From: CAVRTJ01 sp964507185 | GTDB lineage: Bacteria; Acidobacteriota; UBA4820; DSQY01 | DNA: 42,836 nt | Assembly: GCA_964507185.1 (NCBI GenBank) | Contig: CAZDOY010000026.1 | Span: 1 to 42,836 of the forward strand | Direction: 5' to 3' | Shown: in pieces, positions 8,517 to 17,079 of the stretch | Layout of the letters: the number at the start of each line of letters is the position of its first letter | Numbering within the stretch: the first letter of the stretch is position 1 | Position numbers and translations under genes: made by a program | Notes under the pieces: model-generated | The model's input: the letters and a program-made list of their open reading frames with translations, nothing else | What the model was told of the DNA's origin: nothing | The model's database searches: none

Positions 8517-8546
8517 TTGACCCTTCCGAATCCGCGGCCTTACATT
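8517..8546 (+). promoter_or_regulatory. Candidate sigma-70 promoter for aprBA
   Basis: TTGACC (8517-8522) and TACATT (8541-8546) have an 18-base spacer. The predicted start near 8553 leaves a leader of about 230 bases before aprB. It is the best -35/-10 pair seen in the leader, but the -10 is only a 4/6 match. Confidence 0.45.
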
Positions 8547-8586
8547 GGTGTTGTCGCGAGCGGAAGGAGGTTCGAATTGGGGGGAA

Positions 8587-8601
8587 AGTCACGCCGTGAC
8601 T
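8587..8601. promoter_or_regulatory. 15-bp perfect palindrome in the aprBA leader
   Basis: AGTCACG, one central C, then CGTGACT: 7-bp perfect arms. It lies about 35-50 bases downstream of the predicted start site, where a bound repressor could block transcription or the RNA could form a hairpin. It does not match the Rex or FNR/HcpR consensus, whose arms are in the opposite order (GTGA...TCAC). Confidence 0.4.
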
Positions 8602-8782
8602 AGCTAACCAGCTTCCAATTTGGCCGAACAATCTGACGATGCACCGCAAATACGGGCCTTGAGCCCGAAAGGAGAGGTTTACCCAAAAGACGAAGAAAGG
8701 CTGAGGCCGATGTGCCGTGAAGCGGTCCTCGGCCGCCAATGGATCCGGTTGGCTCATTAATCGCTGTTTAGGAGGTGAACTT

Positions 8783-9223
8783 ATGCCGAGTTACGTGAAC
8801 CCTGAAAAGTGTGACGGGTGCAAGGCGCTGGACAAGACCGCATGCCAGCACATCTGCCCCAACGATCTCATGGTCCTCGACAAGGACAAAATGAAGGCCT
8901 ACAACCGTGACGTGTCCATGTGCTGGGAATGCTACAACTGCGTCAAGATCTGCCCCACACAGGCCGTCGAGGTTCGCGGCTACGCCGATTTCGTCCCCAT
9001 GGGCGCGACGGTGACACCCATGCGGTCCACCGATTCCATCATGTGGACCGTCAAATTCCGGAACGGCATGCTCAAACGGTTCAAGTTCCCCATCCGCACC
9101 ACGCCAGAGGGGGAAGCCGTTCCCGACGGCGGTTTTGAAACCGCCGGGGACCTCAACAGCCAGGCCCTCTTCACGGAACCCGCTTCCACCGGTTTGGCCG
9201 AAGTTTTCACCTTGAACAAATAA
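8783..9223 (+). CDS. aprB: APS reductase beta subunit, AprB
   Basis: A 146-residue iron-sulfur subunit of cytoplasmic adenosine-5'-phosphosulfate reductase. The N-terminal ferredoxin half carries two [4Fe-4S] sets: CDGCKALDKTACQHICP and CWECYNCVKICP. The remaining part is the beta-sheet and C-terminal arm that wraps around AprA. Electrons arrive from QmoABC and pass to the AprA flavin. The true start is the ATG at 8783, preceded by TAGGAGGTGA; an in-frame ATG at 8717 lacks family similarity. AprA follows 14 bases later. The length is typical for the family. Confidence 0.97.
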   Translation: MPSYVNPEKCDGCKALDKTACQHICPNDLMVLDKDKMKAYNRDVSMCWECYNCVKICPTQAVEVRGYADFVPMGATVTPMRSTDSIMWTVKFRNGMLKRFKFPIRTTPEGEAVPDGGFETAGDLNSQALFTEPASTGLAEVFTLNK

Positions 9224-9237
9224 GGGGGAGAGTAGAG

Positions 9238-11133
9238 ATGGCCAATTTTGAAAACGTTGTCGTCGAAACTGATCTGCTGATCCTCGGAGGCGGCATGTCC
9301 GCCTGCGGAGCAGCGGTGGAAGCGGCCTATTGGGCAAAACAGAAGGGCCTGAAGGTCACGCTGGTCGACAAGGCCGCGATGGACCGTTCCGGCGCCGTGG
9401 CCATGGGCCTTTCCGCCATCAACCAGTACGTAGGCCTCAAGGATGGGAAGAACTCCATCAAGGACTACGTCGATTACGTCCGCAACGACCTCATGGGCGT
9501 AACCCGTGAAGACCTCGTGGCCAATATCGCGCGCCACGTGGACTCCACCGTTCACCTGTACGAGAAGTGGGGCCTGCCCATCTGGAAGGACGAGGAAGGC
9601 AACTACGTTCACGAGGGCCGCTGGCAGCTCATGATCAACGGCGAGTCCTACAAGGTCATCGTGGCCGAGGCCGCCAAGAACGCCCTGTTGCAGACCGGCG
9701 TGGGCGAGATCTACGAGCGCGTCTTCATCGTGGAGCCGCTCATGGACGGCGATCGGATCGCCGGGGCCGTCGGCTTCTCGGTCCGCGAAAACAAGTTCTA
9801 CACCTTCAAGGCGAAAGCCGTCATGTCCCTGATGGGCGGTGCCGTGCACGTCTTCAAACCCCGCAGCACGGGTGAGGGCCTCGGCCGCGCCTGGTATCCG
9901 CCGTGGAACTCCGGCTCCTCCGCCTACTTCACCCTGAAGGCCGGCGCCGAGATGACGTGCCAGGAAGTGCGCTTCATCCCCGTCCGCTTCAAGGACGCCT
10001 ACGGCCCGGTCGGCGCGTGGTTCCTGCTCTTCAAGTCCCGCGCCACCAACGCCATGGGCGGCGAGTACATGGTCGAGCGCAGACCCGAGCTGGAAAACTG
10101 GGGCCCCTACGGCCGCGTGAAACCCATCCCGGCCAACCTGCGCAACTACCTCGGCATGCTCGACGTGATGGAGGGCAAGGGCCCGATCTTCATGCGCACC
10201 GAGGAGGCCATCCAGAAGCTGGCCGAGCAGTACAAGGACGACGAGAAGGCCTACAAGAAGAAGATGAAGGAACTCGAGTCCGAGGCGTGGGAAGACTTCC
10301 TCGACATGACCATTTCCCAGGCCATCCTCTGGGCGGCCAGCAACGTGCAGCCCGAAGAGAGGAGCTCAGAGATCGCCGCGGCCGAGCCCTACTTCATCGG
10401 CTCGCACTCCGGCGCCTCCGGTGCCTGGGTGAGCGGCCCCGAAGACCTCCAGACGGCCGACACCAAGAACGACTACTTCTGGGGCTACGCCAACATGTCG
10501 ACGGTGAAGGGCCTCTTCTGCGCGGGCGACGCTTCGGGCGCTTCCAGCCACAAGTTCTCGTCCGGCTCGCACGCCGAAGGCCGCATCGCCGCCAAGGCCG
10601 CCATCAAGTTCATCGTCGAGAACAACACCATGCCGAACGTGGACCAGGCCAAGCTCGACGAGCTCAAGGCCACGCTGCTCAAGCCCATTGACCTTTACGA
10701 GCAGTACAAGAACGCCACCACGGATCCGGAAATCAACCCGAACTACATCAAGCCCAAGATGTTCATGTTCCGGCTCCAGAAGCTCATGGACGAGTATGCC
10801 GGCGGCGTCTCGGCCCAGTTCACCACCAACAAGGCCTGCCTCGAGAGGGCTCTTGAACTGCTGGCCATGCTGAGGGAAGACGCCGAAAAGCTGGCCGCCT
10901 CCAACCTGCACGAACTCATGCGCTGCTGGGAAAACACGCACCGCATGTGGCAGGCCGAGGCCCACGTCCGGACGATGCTCTTCCGCGAAGAGACCCGCTG
11001 GCCGGGTTACTACTTCCGCTCCGACAAGCCGAAGATCGACGAAGAAAAATGGACGGTCTTCGCAAACTGCAAATTCGATCCCAATACAGGTAATTGGGAA
11101 ATGATGACTCGGCCGATCCACCGCATCTTCTAA
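9238..11133 (+). CDS. aprA: APS reductase alpha subunit, AprA
   Basis: A 631-residue flavoprotein that reduces APS to sulfite and AMP in the second step of dissimilatory sulfate reduction. The FAD-binding motif LLILGGGMSACGAAVEAAY is at the N-terminus. Conserved AprA blocks (MDRSGAVAMGLSAINQYVG, MSTVKGLFCAGDASGASSHK, SGSHAEGRIAAKAA) run through the fumarate-reductase-like fold. The C-terminal helical region (NLHELMRCWENTHRMWQAEAH) is typical. Length and subunit order (B then A) fit the sulfate-reducer form. The operon ends at the strong terminator at 11147-11178. Confidence 0.98.
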   Translation: MANFENVVVETDLLILGGGMSACGAAVEAAYWAKQKGLKVTLVDKAAMDRSGAVAMGLSAINQYVGLKDGKNSIKDYVDYVRNDLMGVTREDLVANIARHVDSTVHLYEKWGLPIWKDEEGNYVHEGRWQLMINGESYKVIVAEAAKNALLQTGVGEIYERVFIVEPLMDGDRIAGAVGFSVRENKFYTFKAKAVMSLMGGAVHVFKPRSTGEGLGRAWYPPWNSGSSAYFTLKAGAEMTCQEVRFIPVRFKDAYGPVGAWFLLFKSRATNAMGGEYMVERRPELENWGPYGRVKPIPANLRNYLGMLDVMEGKGPIFMRTEEAIQKLAEQYKDDEKAYKKKMKELESEAWEDFLDMTISQAILWAASNVQPEERSSEIAAAEPYFIGSHSGASGAWVSGPEDLQTADTKNDYFWGYANMSTVKGLFCAGDASGASSHKFSSGSHAEGRIAAKAAIKFIVENNTMPNVDQAKLDELKATLLKPIDLYEQYKNATTDPEINPNYIKPKMFMFRLQKLMDEYAGGVSAQFTTNKACLERALELLAMLREDAEKLAASNLHELMRCWENTHRMWQAEAHVRTMLFREETRWPGYYFRSDKPKIDEEKWTVFANCKFDPNTGNWEMMTRPIHRIF

Positions 11134-11146
11134 GATCGGCGTGACC

Positions 11147-11184
11147 GGGAGGTCCCTGCGGGGGGGCAGGGACCTCCCTCTTTT
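11147..11184 (+). terminator. Rho-independent terminator of aprBA
   Basis: A perfect 13-bp stem (11147-11159 with 11166-11178), loop GGGGGG, followed by TCTTTTA. It separates aprBA from the zinc-ribbon/qmo genes. The next gene begins 15 bases further on, so some read-through or a hidden promoter is needed to express it. Confidence 0.93.
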
Positions 11185-11198
11185 ATGACGGTGCTGCC

Positions 11199-11486
11199 AT
11201 GACTCCTGATGATTGCCCGCATTGCCCGCATTGCCGAAAGCCCATGGTGAAGTGGGCCAACCCTTCGCTCGGCTCGTGGGGCGGCGAGTTCCAGTACGTC
11301 TGCTTCAACGACGAGTGCGCCTACTACGTCAATGGATGGGCGTGGATGATGGACCACTTCAACGTCAAGGCGTCCTACAGGCACCGGCTGGATCCCGATA
11401 CGGGAGAAACCGGGCCGCTCCCGGTGTGGTCCGTGGATGCCCTCAAGAGCAGCATTATCGCTGAAAAGGATGCCCCCCATGACTGA
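11199..11486 (+). CDS. Small zinc-ribbon protein (Ogr/Delta-like)
   Basis: A 95-residue protein. Cys pairs CPHCPHC (6-12) and CFNDEC (~45-50) form a four-Cys zinc ribbon like the Ogr/Delta-type finger. The middle is rich in Trp, Tyr and Phe (WGGEFQYVCFNDECAYYVNG), and the C-terminal half is DP/TG-rich. It is cytoplasmic with no signal peptide. It sits between aprBA and qmoABC and overlaps the next gene by 8 bases, so the two are co-translated. The exact function is unknown; a nucleic-acid-binding or protein-docking role is possible. Placement inside the sulfate-reduction locus suggests a regulatory or assembly job, but that is inference. Confidence 0.75.
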   Translation: MTPDDCPHCPHCRKPMVKWANPSLGSWGGEFQYVCFNDECAYYVNGWAWMMDHFNVKASYRHRLDPDTGETGPLPVWSVDALKSSIIAEKDAPHD

Positions 11487-12309
11487 CGAGAAAATCACCC
11501 GGGACGCGATCCTCAAAGACTATCCAAGAATGAAGATGGACGACGCGTTCACCTTCCGTTGCGGGAAGGACATGGACTGCTTCACCTGTTGCTGCCGGGA
11601 TGTCTCCATCATCCTGACACCCTACGATGTCCTCAGAATGAAGAACGCCCTCCACATGGATTCCACAGAATTCCTCCGGAAATATACCCTGACGGCCTCC
11701 ACAAACGAACGAAACATCCCGGTCCTCCTGCTGAAGATGGACGAGGAACAGACTTGCCCCTTCGTCTCCGAAGAGGGGTGCAGCATATACGGCCACCGGC
11801 CCTGGGCCTGTCGGATGTACCCGCTCGGAGCGGCTGAGCCCCAGAACCCCAACCCGACCGACCACGCCTTCAACTTCCTGCTGAAGGAAGACCTCTGCCA
11901 CGGCCACGGCGAGGGGCGCGCTTACACGGTCAGGGAGTGGATCGCCGACCAGGGGATCGAGGAGTACGACATGATGGGCGCATCTTTCAAAGCCCTCATG
12001 CTGCACCCGGGGTGGAACGAGAGCGAGGCCCTCACGGCAGAGAAGAGGGCCATGTACTACATGACGTGCTACGACCTGGACCGCTTCCGGCGGTTTGTTT
12101 TCGAGAGCCGCTTCCTCGAGCTGTTCGAGGTGGAGGAGACCCGGGTGGACGCCATGAAGACGGACGACGAGGAGCTGCTGGACTTCGGCATGCAGTGGCT
12201 CATGTTCAGCCTTTTTAATGAGAAGAGCATGAAGATCAGGAAATCGGTCATGGCGCAGAGGTGCCGGGCCGAGGAGGCGGAGGGGGCCGCGCCCCCACCG
12301 TCCCGCTAG
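11479..12309 (+). CDS. YkgJ-family Cys-cluster protein
   Basis: A 276-residue protein. It has the YkgJ/UPF0153 Cys-cluster signature: CGKDMDCFTCCC near the N-terminus, then CPFVSEEGCSIYGHRPWACRMYPLG. The family is thought to bind zinc or iron-sulfur; its biochemical role is poorly known. A long helical C-terminal half (~190-270) ends in an acidic and Pro-rich tail. I chose the ATG at 11479 because AAAGGA sits 8 bases upstream; an ATG nine bases earlier (11470) is also in frame. It overlaps the zinc-ribbon gene by 8 bases and is followed 24 bases later by qmoA. A role in cluster or cofactor assembly for Apr/Qmo is possible, not shown. Confidence 0.8.
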   Translation: MTDEKITRDAILKDYPRMKMDDAFTFRCGKDMDCFTCCCRDVSIILTPYDVLRMKNALHMDSTEFLRKYTLTASTNERNIPVLLLKMDEEQTCPFVSEEGCSIYGHRPWACRMYPLGAAEPQNPNPTDHAFNFLLKEDLCHGHGEGRAYTVREWIADQGIEEYDMMGASFKALMLHPGWNESEALTAEKRAMYYMTCYDLDRFRRFVFESRFLELFEVEETRVDAMKTDDEELLDFGMQWLMFSLFNEKSMKIRKSVMAQRCRAEEAEGAAPPPSR

Positions 12310-12333
12310 GCTTCAGGAGAGGCAGGGATACGC

Positions 12334-13614
12334 ATGACAGAAACCCTATCCACACGACAAGACGGCAAGGCGGTCCTGGTGATGGGAGGCGGCATCGCCG
12401 GCATGACCACCGCCATCGAGGCGGCGGAGGCGGGCTGCGAGGTCATTCTCGTTGAGAAGTCCCCGTGGCTGGGCGGCCGCGTCTCCCGGTTCAACCAGTA
12501 CTTCCCCAAACTGTGCCCCCCGACCTGCGGGCTCGAGATCAACTTCAAGCGCATCAAGAACAACCCGCGGATACGGATCATGACGCTCGCCGAGGTGGAA
12601 AAGCTCGGCGGATCGCCGGGCGACTACGAAGTCACGGTCAAGGTCTCGCCGCGTTTCGTCACGGACGCGTGCACGCTGTGCGACAAGTGCGCCGAGGCAT
12701 GCCCTGCCGAGCGGGCGGACGAGTTCAACATGGGACTCGGTACCACGAAGGCGGCCTACCTGCCGCACAGCATGGCCTACCCCGCCGCCTACGTGATCGA
12801 CAGGGCGGCCTGCAAGGACGGCTGCACCGCCTGTGCCGATGCCTGCACGTACGGCGCAGTGGACCTGGCGCAGCAGGAAACGAAAGAGACGTTCAACGTG
12901 GCGAGCGTGGTGGCGGCCACGGGCTGGGCGCCCTACGACGCCGCTAAGATCGACAACCTGGGGTTCGGAAAATTCAAGAACGTGGTCACGAACGTGATCA
13001 TGGAACGCCTCGCGGCCCCCAACGGCCCCACGGGTGGAAAGATCCTCCGCCCGTCGGACGACCAGCCACCCAAGAAGGTGGCGTTCGTCCAGTGCGCGGG
13101 ATCGCGGGACGAGAACCATCTTCCCTACTGCTCCGCGGTCTGTTGTTCCGCCTCCCTCAAGCAGGCCACGTACGTCAGAACCCACGATCCCGAGGCCGAG
13201 GTCAAGATCTTCTACATCGACATCAGGACCCCCGGCCGGCTCGAGGATTTCCACGCCAAGGTGGCCGAGGACGAGAAGGTCACCCTCATCAAAGGCAAGG
13301 TGGCCAAGGTCGAGGAGGACCCCGCGACGGGCGACCTGTTCGTCACGGCTGAAGACGTGATGAACGGCAGGAAGATCACGGACCGGGTCAACATGCTGGT
13401 CCTGGCCACGGGCATCGTTCCGCAGACCGCCGGACTGCCCGATGGGTTCGTGCTCGACGAATTCAACTTCATCGCCGGCTCGAAGGGCAAGACGGGCCTC
13501 TACGCGGCCGGTTGCGTCCACCGCCCGGAGGAGGTTTCGGCGACCGTCCAGGATGCCACCGGAACGGCCTTGAAGGCCCTCCAGTGTGTCGTGAGGAGCG
13601 CTCATCATGGATAA
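12334..13614 (+). CDS. qmoA: QmoA, flavoprotein of the quinone-interacting oxidoreductase
   Basis: A 426-residue HdrA-like flavoprotein. The N-terminal FAD site is VLVMGGGIAGMTTAIEAAEAG. It also has LCPPTCGLEINFKRI and the Cys groups CTLCDKCAEACP and CKDGCTACADACTYG, which can hold iron-sulfur clusters. It forms the cytoplasmic QmoAB unit that passes electrons from membrane quinol (through QmoC) to AprBA. Its length is close to the known QmoA. qmoB starts 8 bases before the qmoA stop, giving translational coupling. The upstream gap of 24 bases contains CAGGAGAGG. Confidence 0.96.
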   Translation: MTETLSTRQDGKAVLVMGGGIAGMTTAIEAAEAGCEVILVEKSPWLGGRVSRFNQYFPKLCPPTCGLEINFKRIKNNPRIRIMTLAEVEKLGGSPGDYEVTVKVSPRFVTDACTLCDKCAEACPAERADEFNMGLGTTKAAYLPHSMAYPAAYVIDRAACKDGCTACADACTYGAVDLAQQETKETFNVASVVAATGWAPYDAAKIDNLGFGKFKNVVTNVIMERLAAPNGPTGGKILRPSDDQPPKKVAFVQCAGSRDENHLPYCSAVCCSASLKQATYVRTHDPEAEVKIFYIDIRTPGRLEDFHAKVAEDEKVTLIKGKVAKVEEDPATGDLFVTAEDVMNGRKITDRVNMLVLATGIVPQTAGLPDGFVLDEFNFIAGSKGKTGLYAAGCVHRPEEVSATVQDATGTALKALQCVVRSAHHG

Positions 13615-15862
13615 GAAAATCGGCGTCTACATTTGCAGCGGATGCTCGATCGGCGAGTCGCTCGACATGGACAAGCTGGCCAAGGTGGCCCAGTCGGAGT
13701 ACAAGGCCCCCGTCTGCCACGTCCATCCCTGCCTGTGCGGCAAGGAAGGCGTCGAACTGATCAAGAAGGATATCGGGGACGAATCGGTCAACGCGGTTGT
13801 CATCGCGGCGTGTTCGCCCCGCATGAAGACCGACGCATTCGCCTTCGATCCCGCCATGGTCCAGGAACGCGTCAACATCAGGGAGCACGTCGCCTGGTGC
13901 CAGAAGGCCCAGGACGAAGACACCCAGATGATGGCCGAGGACTACCTGCGCATGGGTATCGTCAAGGCGCAGAAGATGCAGCCGCTTGAGCCCGTCGAGG
14001 ACGAGATCTCCAAAACCATCCTGGTGGTGGGCGGCGGCGTGACGGGCATTACCTCGGCGCTGGAAGCGGCGGCGGCGGGCTACGAGGTCGTCCTCGTCGA
14101 AAAACAGGCCCAGCTGGGCGGTTTCGTCGGGACGATGAAGAAGCGGTTCCCCCAGGAACCGCCCTATACGGAACTCTCGGCCGAAGGCATCGCGGACAAG
14201 ATCCAGGAGGTGAGCTACCATCCGAAGGTGAAGGTCCTGACCTCCGCCAGGATAGTCAAGACCTCCGGCCAGCCCGGTATGTTCGACGTGACCATCGACT
14301 CCCAGGGCGCCACGTCTGAAGTCCGCGCCGGGGCCATCATCATGGCCACCGGCTGGAAGCCTTACGACGCGGGTAAACTCGGACATCTGGGCTACGGCCT
14401 GACGCCGGACGTCGTCACCAACGTGGAATTCGAAAGAATGGCGGCGGAGGGCGGGATCAAGAGACCGTCGGACGGCAAGCCCCTCGAGAGCGTGCTCTTC
14501 ATCCAGTGCGCCGGTTCGAGGGACAAGGACCACCTGCCCTACTGCTCGTCGGTCTGCTGCATGGCGACGCTGAAGCACGCCGAGTACGTCCACGAGCAGA
14601 ACGCGGACGCAAAGGTCTTCATCGTTTACAAGGACATGCGGACGCCCGGCCAGTACGAGAAATTCTACCGCACCGCCCAGGACGCCCCCATGAACTTCCT
14701 CACCAAGGGCGAGGTCAAGGCCGTGGAGAAGGCCGAGGGCGGAAAGCTCGCGGTGACGGTGGAGAACACCCTCATCGGCGAGACCATGCAGATGCACGTG
14801 GACATGGTGGTTCTCGCCGCCGGCATGGTGCCAAACTCGGCGGACGGAGAGGCGATCCGCGCCCTCGAAGACGCGAAGCTCAAGGTCGAAAAGGGCGAAT
14901 CCGATTCCCAGCGTGCCGAGGCGGCCAAGACGGTCGAGCTTCTCAAGGCCCACGAAGGAACCGAGATACTCAACCTGACCTACCGCCAGGGTCCGGACCT
15001 GCCCGCATTGCGCTACGGCTTCCCGGACTCGCACTTCGTCTGCTTCCCCTACGAGACTCGAAGGACCGGAATCTACGCGGCGGGGAGCGTGCGCAGCCCC
15101 ATGGATTCTTCCCACTCGCAGGAGGACGCCCTGGGTGCGGCCATGAAGGCCATCCAGTCGGTGGAGCTTGCCTCGCAGGGCAGGGCCGTCCACCCGCGGG
15201 CCGGCGACATGTCCTTCCCCGATTTCTTCCTCCAGCGCTGTACCCAGTGCAAGCGCTGCACGGAAGAATGTCCTTTCGGTTCGCTGGACGAGGACGAAAA
15301 GGGTACCCCCAAGCCGAATCCCTACCGCTGCCGGCGGTGTGGCGTCTGCATGGGTGCCTGCCCCGAGCGCATCATCTCCTTCAAGAACTACTCGGTGGAC
15401 ATGATCGCCTCCATGATCAAGGCCATAGAAGTCCCCGAGGAGGAGGAGGAAAAGCCGAGGGTCCTTGTCTTCATGTGCGAGAACGATGCCTACCCGGCGC
15501 TCGACATCGCGGGCATGAACCACGTCCAGTACGACCCGAGCGTCAGGGTCATCCCGCTTCGGTGCCTGGGATCGATGAACATCGTCTGGATCGCGGACGC
15601 GCTGTCGTCCGGCTTCGACGGCGTCATGCTCTTCGGCTGCAAGTACGGCGACGACTACCAGTGCCACTTCGCCAAGGGCAGCGAGCTGGCGGACCGGCGC
15701 CTCGAGAACGTCAAGGAGACGCTCCAGCGGCTGCAGCTCGAGTCCGAGCGCATCCAGCTGACTCAGTTGGCAATCAACGAGTACGACAAACTGCCCGTAC
15801 TCATCAACGAATTCATGGAGCAGATCCGAGAGATCGGCCCCAACCCTTACAAGGGCTTCTAG
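13607..15862 (+). CDS. qmoB: QmoB, HdrA/MvhD-like flavoprotein
   Basis: A 751-residue protein. An N-terminal HdrA-type segment (YICSGCSIGES, CHVHPCLCGKEG) precedes a FAD domain (ILVVGGGVTGITSALEAAAAG) and a shared HdrA block (QCAGSRDKDHLPYCSSVCC). Two ferredoxin clusters follow (CTQCKRCTEECPFG, CRRCGVCMGACPERI). The C-terminal ~130 residues are MvhD-like, with Cys residues at VFMCEN, PLRCLGS and FGCKYG. The combination is characteristic of QmoB. It works with QmoA and QmoC in electron delivery to APS reductase; flavin-based bifurcation has been proposed for this complex. The overlap with qmoA (8 bases) and short gap to qmoC (12 bases) show one operon. Confidence 0.97.
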   Translation: MDKKIGVYICSGCSIGESLDMDKLAKVAQSEYKAPVCHVHPCLCGKEGVELIKKDIGDESVNAVVIAACSPRMKTDAFAFDPAMVQERVNIREHVAWCQKAQDEDTQMMAEDYLRMGIVKAQKMQPLEPVEDEISKTILVVGGGVTGITSALEAAAAGYEVVLVEKQAQLGGFVGTMKKRFPQEPPYTELSAEGIADKIQEVSYHPKVKVLTSARIVKTSGQPGMFDVTIDSQGATSEVRAGAIIMATGWKPYDAGKLGHLGYGLTPDVVTNVEFERMAAEGGIKRPSDGKPLESVLFIQCAGSRDKDHLPYCSSVCCMATLKHAEYVHEQNADAKVFIVYKDMRTPGQYEKFYRTAQDAPMNFLTKGEVKAVEKAEGGKLAVTVENTLIGETMQMHVDMVVLAAGMVPNSADGEAIRALEDAKLKVEKGESDSQRAEAAKTVELLKAHEGTEILNLTYRQGPDLPALRYGFPDSHFVCFPYETRRTGIYAAGSVRSPMDSSHSQEDALGAAMKAIQSVELASQGRAVHPRAGDMSFPDFFLQRCTQCKRCTEECPFGSLDEDEKGTPKPNPYRCRRCGVCMGACPERIISFKNYSVDMIASMIKAIEVPEEEEEKPRVLVFMCENDAYPALDIAGMNHVQYDPSVRVIPLRCLGSMNIVWIADALSSGFDGVMLFGCKYGDDYQCHFAKGSELADRRLENVKETLQRLQLESERIQLTQLAINEYDKLPVLINEFMEQIREIGPNPYKGF

Positions 15863-15874
15863 GAGAGGGACGCC

Positions 15875-16966
15875 ATGGCACAACCCCTTCTCATCCAACC
15901 CGATGCGCGCTTCATAAGGGACGTGGTGGACGCCGGAGGCGGCGACCTGAAGAAGTGCTTCCAGTGCGCCACCTGCTCGGCCGTCTGTTCGCTGTCCCCA
16001 GAAGACGCGCCGTTTCCCCGGAAGCAGATGATCGAGGCCCAGTGGGGGCTCAAGGACAAGCTGCTGGGCGATCCCGCCCTGTGGCTGTGCCACAACTGCG
16101 GGGACTGCACGACCCATTGTCCCAGGGGCGCCCGTCCGGGCGACGTTTTCGGCGCGCTTCGCCGGGAGGCCATAAAGGCTTTCTCTGTCCCCGGATTTCT
16201 GGGCAGGCTGGTGGCGAGTCCCAAGGGCTGGCCCGTGCTCTTCCTTTTGCCGATCCTGTTGTTCGGCGGCATCGCGCTGTGGGCGCCGAAGGGCGAGCCC
16301 ACCAAATCCCTGGAGTTTGCGAACCTGTTCCCGCAGCACATCCTCGAACCGCTCTTCTTCGCCATTTCGGGGCTCGTGATCCTGGCCTTCATCTTCGGCC
16401 TGGCGCGCTTCGTGAAGGCTCTCCGGGCTTCGGGTGCGAACGGGTCCATACTGGCGGGACTCGTTCCCGCCTTCGTGGACATTCTGTCGCACAAGCGCTT
16501 CGCCGACTGTGCGACGGAGAAGGGCCGGTACTGGGGACATCTTCTCACCCTCTGGGGGTTCGCAGGACTCGCCCTCATGGGCACCGTCGTCGGCATAGGA
16601 ACCATGGTGGGGATGATGCACACGCCCCTCGCGCTGATGAATCCCTGGAAGATCTTCGCAAATGTCTGCGCGGTGATCATTCTGATCGGCGTCACGGTTC
16701 TGCTCGTGGACCGGGTCAAGGACCCGGTCAAGAGGGCGGCCAGCACTTACTTCGACTGGTTCTTCCTCCTGACGCTGGCCGGGGTCATCTCCACGGGGAT
16801 CCTCTCGGAGATTTTGCGTTTGTCCCAGGTGGCCGCGGTCATGTACCCGGTCTACTTCATCCACCTGGTCTTGATTTTTGCTCTCTTCTTGTACGCGCCG
16901 TATTCCAAGTTCGCCCACCTGCTCTACCGCACGGTAGCGCTGGCGGCGGCGGGGAAGCGGCCTTGA
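15875..16966 (+). CDS. qmoC: QmoC, membrane subunit with HdrC and cytochrome b parts
   Basis: A 363-residue protein. The cytoplasmic N-terminal third is HdrC-like with two [4Fe-4S] motifs (CFQCATCSAVCSLSP and CHNCGDCTTHCPRG). The rest has about six hydrophobic segments (~115-350) with His residues for b-heme binding, as in HdrE/NarI-type cytochromes. It anchors QmoAB to the inner membrane and oxidises menaquinol. The fused membrane form is the one found in Desulfobacterota and Archaeoglobus, while Gram-positive sulfate reducers use HdrBC instead. The start ATG has AGGAGAGG upstream. Confidence 0.96.
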   Translation: MAQPLLIQPDARFIRDVVDAGGGDLKKCFQCATCSAVCSLSPEDAPFPRKQMIEAQWGLKDKLLGDPALWLCHNCGDCTTHCPRGARPGDVFGALRREAIKAFSVPGFLGRLVASPKGWPVLFLLPILLFGGIALWAPKGEPTKSLEFANLFPQHILEPLFFAISGLVILAFIFGLARFVKALRASGANGSILAGLVPAFVDILSHKRFADCATEKGRYWGHLLTLWGFAGLALMGTVVGIGTMVGMMHTPLALMNPWKIFANVCAVIILIGVTVLLVDRVKDPVKRAASTYFDWFFLLTLAGVISTGILSEILRLSQVAAVMYPVYFIHLVLIFALFLYAPYSKFAHLLYRTVALAAAGKRP

Positions 16967-17079
16967 GATAGGAAACGAGCGGTACGTCCCGAGTGGGCGG
17001 CCGCCTGTATGGCGTAGCGCCGGCCGGCAGCACCGAGCTTCGGCGGGCGCGATTGACGGGGATTCACAGGAGGACAAAT

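Larger units (their letters stand above)
8181..8782 (+). other. 602-base gene-free leader upstream of aprBA
   Basis: No convincing coding region is visible on either strand. A GC hairpin (8214-8220 with 8226-8232) without a U-tract follows the lipoprotein gene and may attenuate read-through. Further down are a small palindrome GTGAGATTTCAC (8476-8487), a sigma-70-like promoter (8517-8546) and the palindrome AGTCACG-C-CGTGACT (8587-8601). The last ~230 bases would be the aprBA 5' untranslated region. No known riboswitch class was recognised. Confidence 0.6.

Noticed and set aside
8749..8766. A sigma-54-like element TTGGCTC...TCGCT just before aprB
   Set aside because: The GG-N10-GC spacing fits, but two key positions are wrong and transcription would start within about 10 bases of the ATG, removing or crowding the ribosome binding site.
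13469..17077. A 1,202-codon open frame antisense to qmoB and qmoC
   Set aside because: Long antisense frames arise from GC-rich codon bias. The translation is Arg/Gly/His/Asp-rich with no recognisable fold, while the plus strand encodes unmistakable Qmo proteins.
16993..17079. An N-terminal extension of DsrA from an upstream in-frame ATG
   Set aside because: The 29 extra residues have no similarity to DsrA, and AGGAGG is correctly placed for the ATG at 17080.
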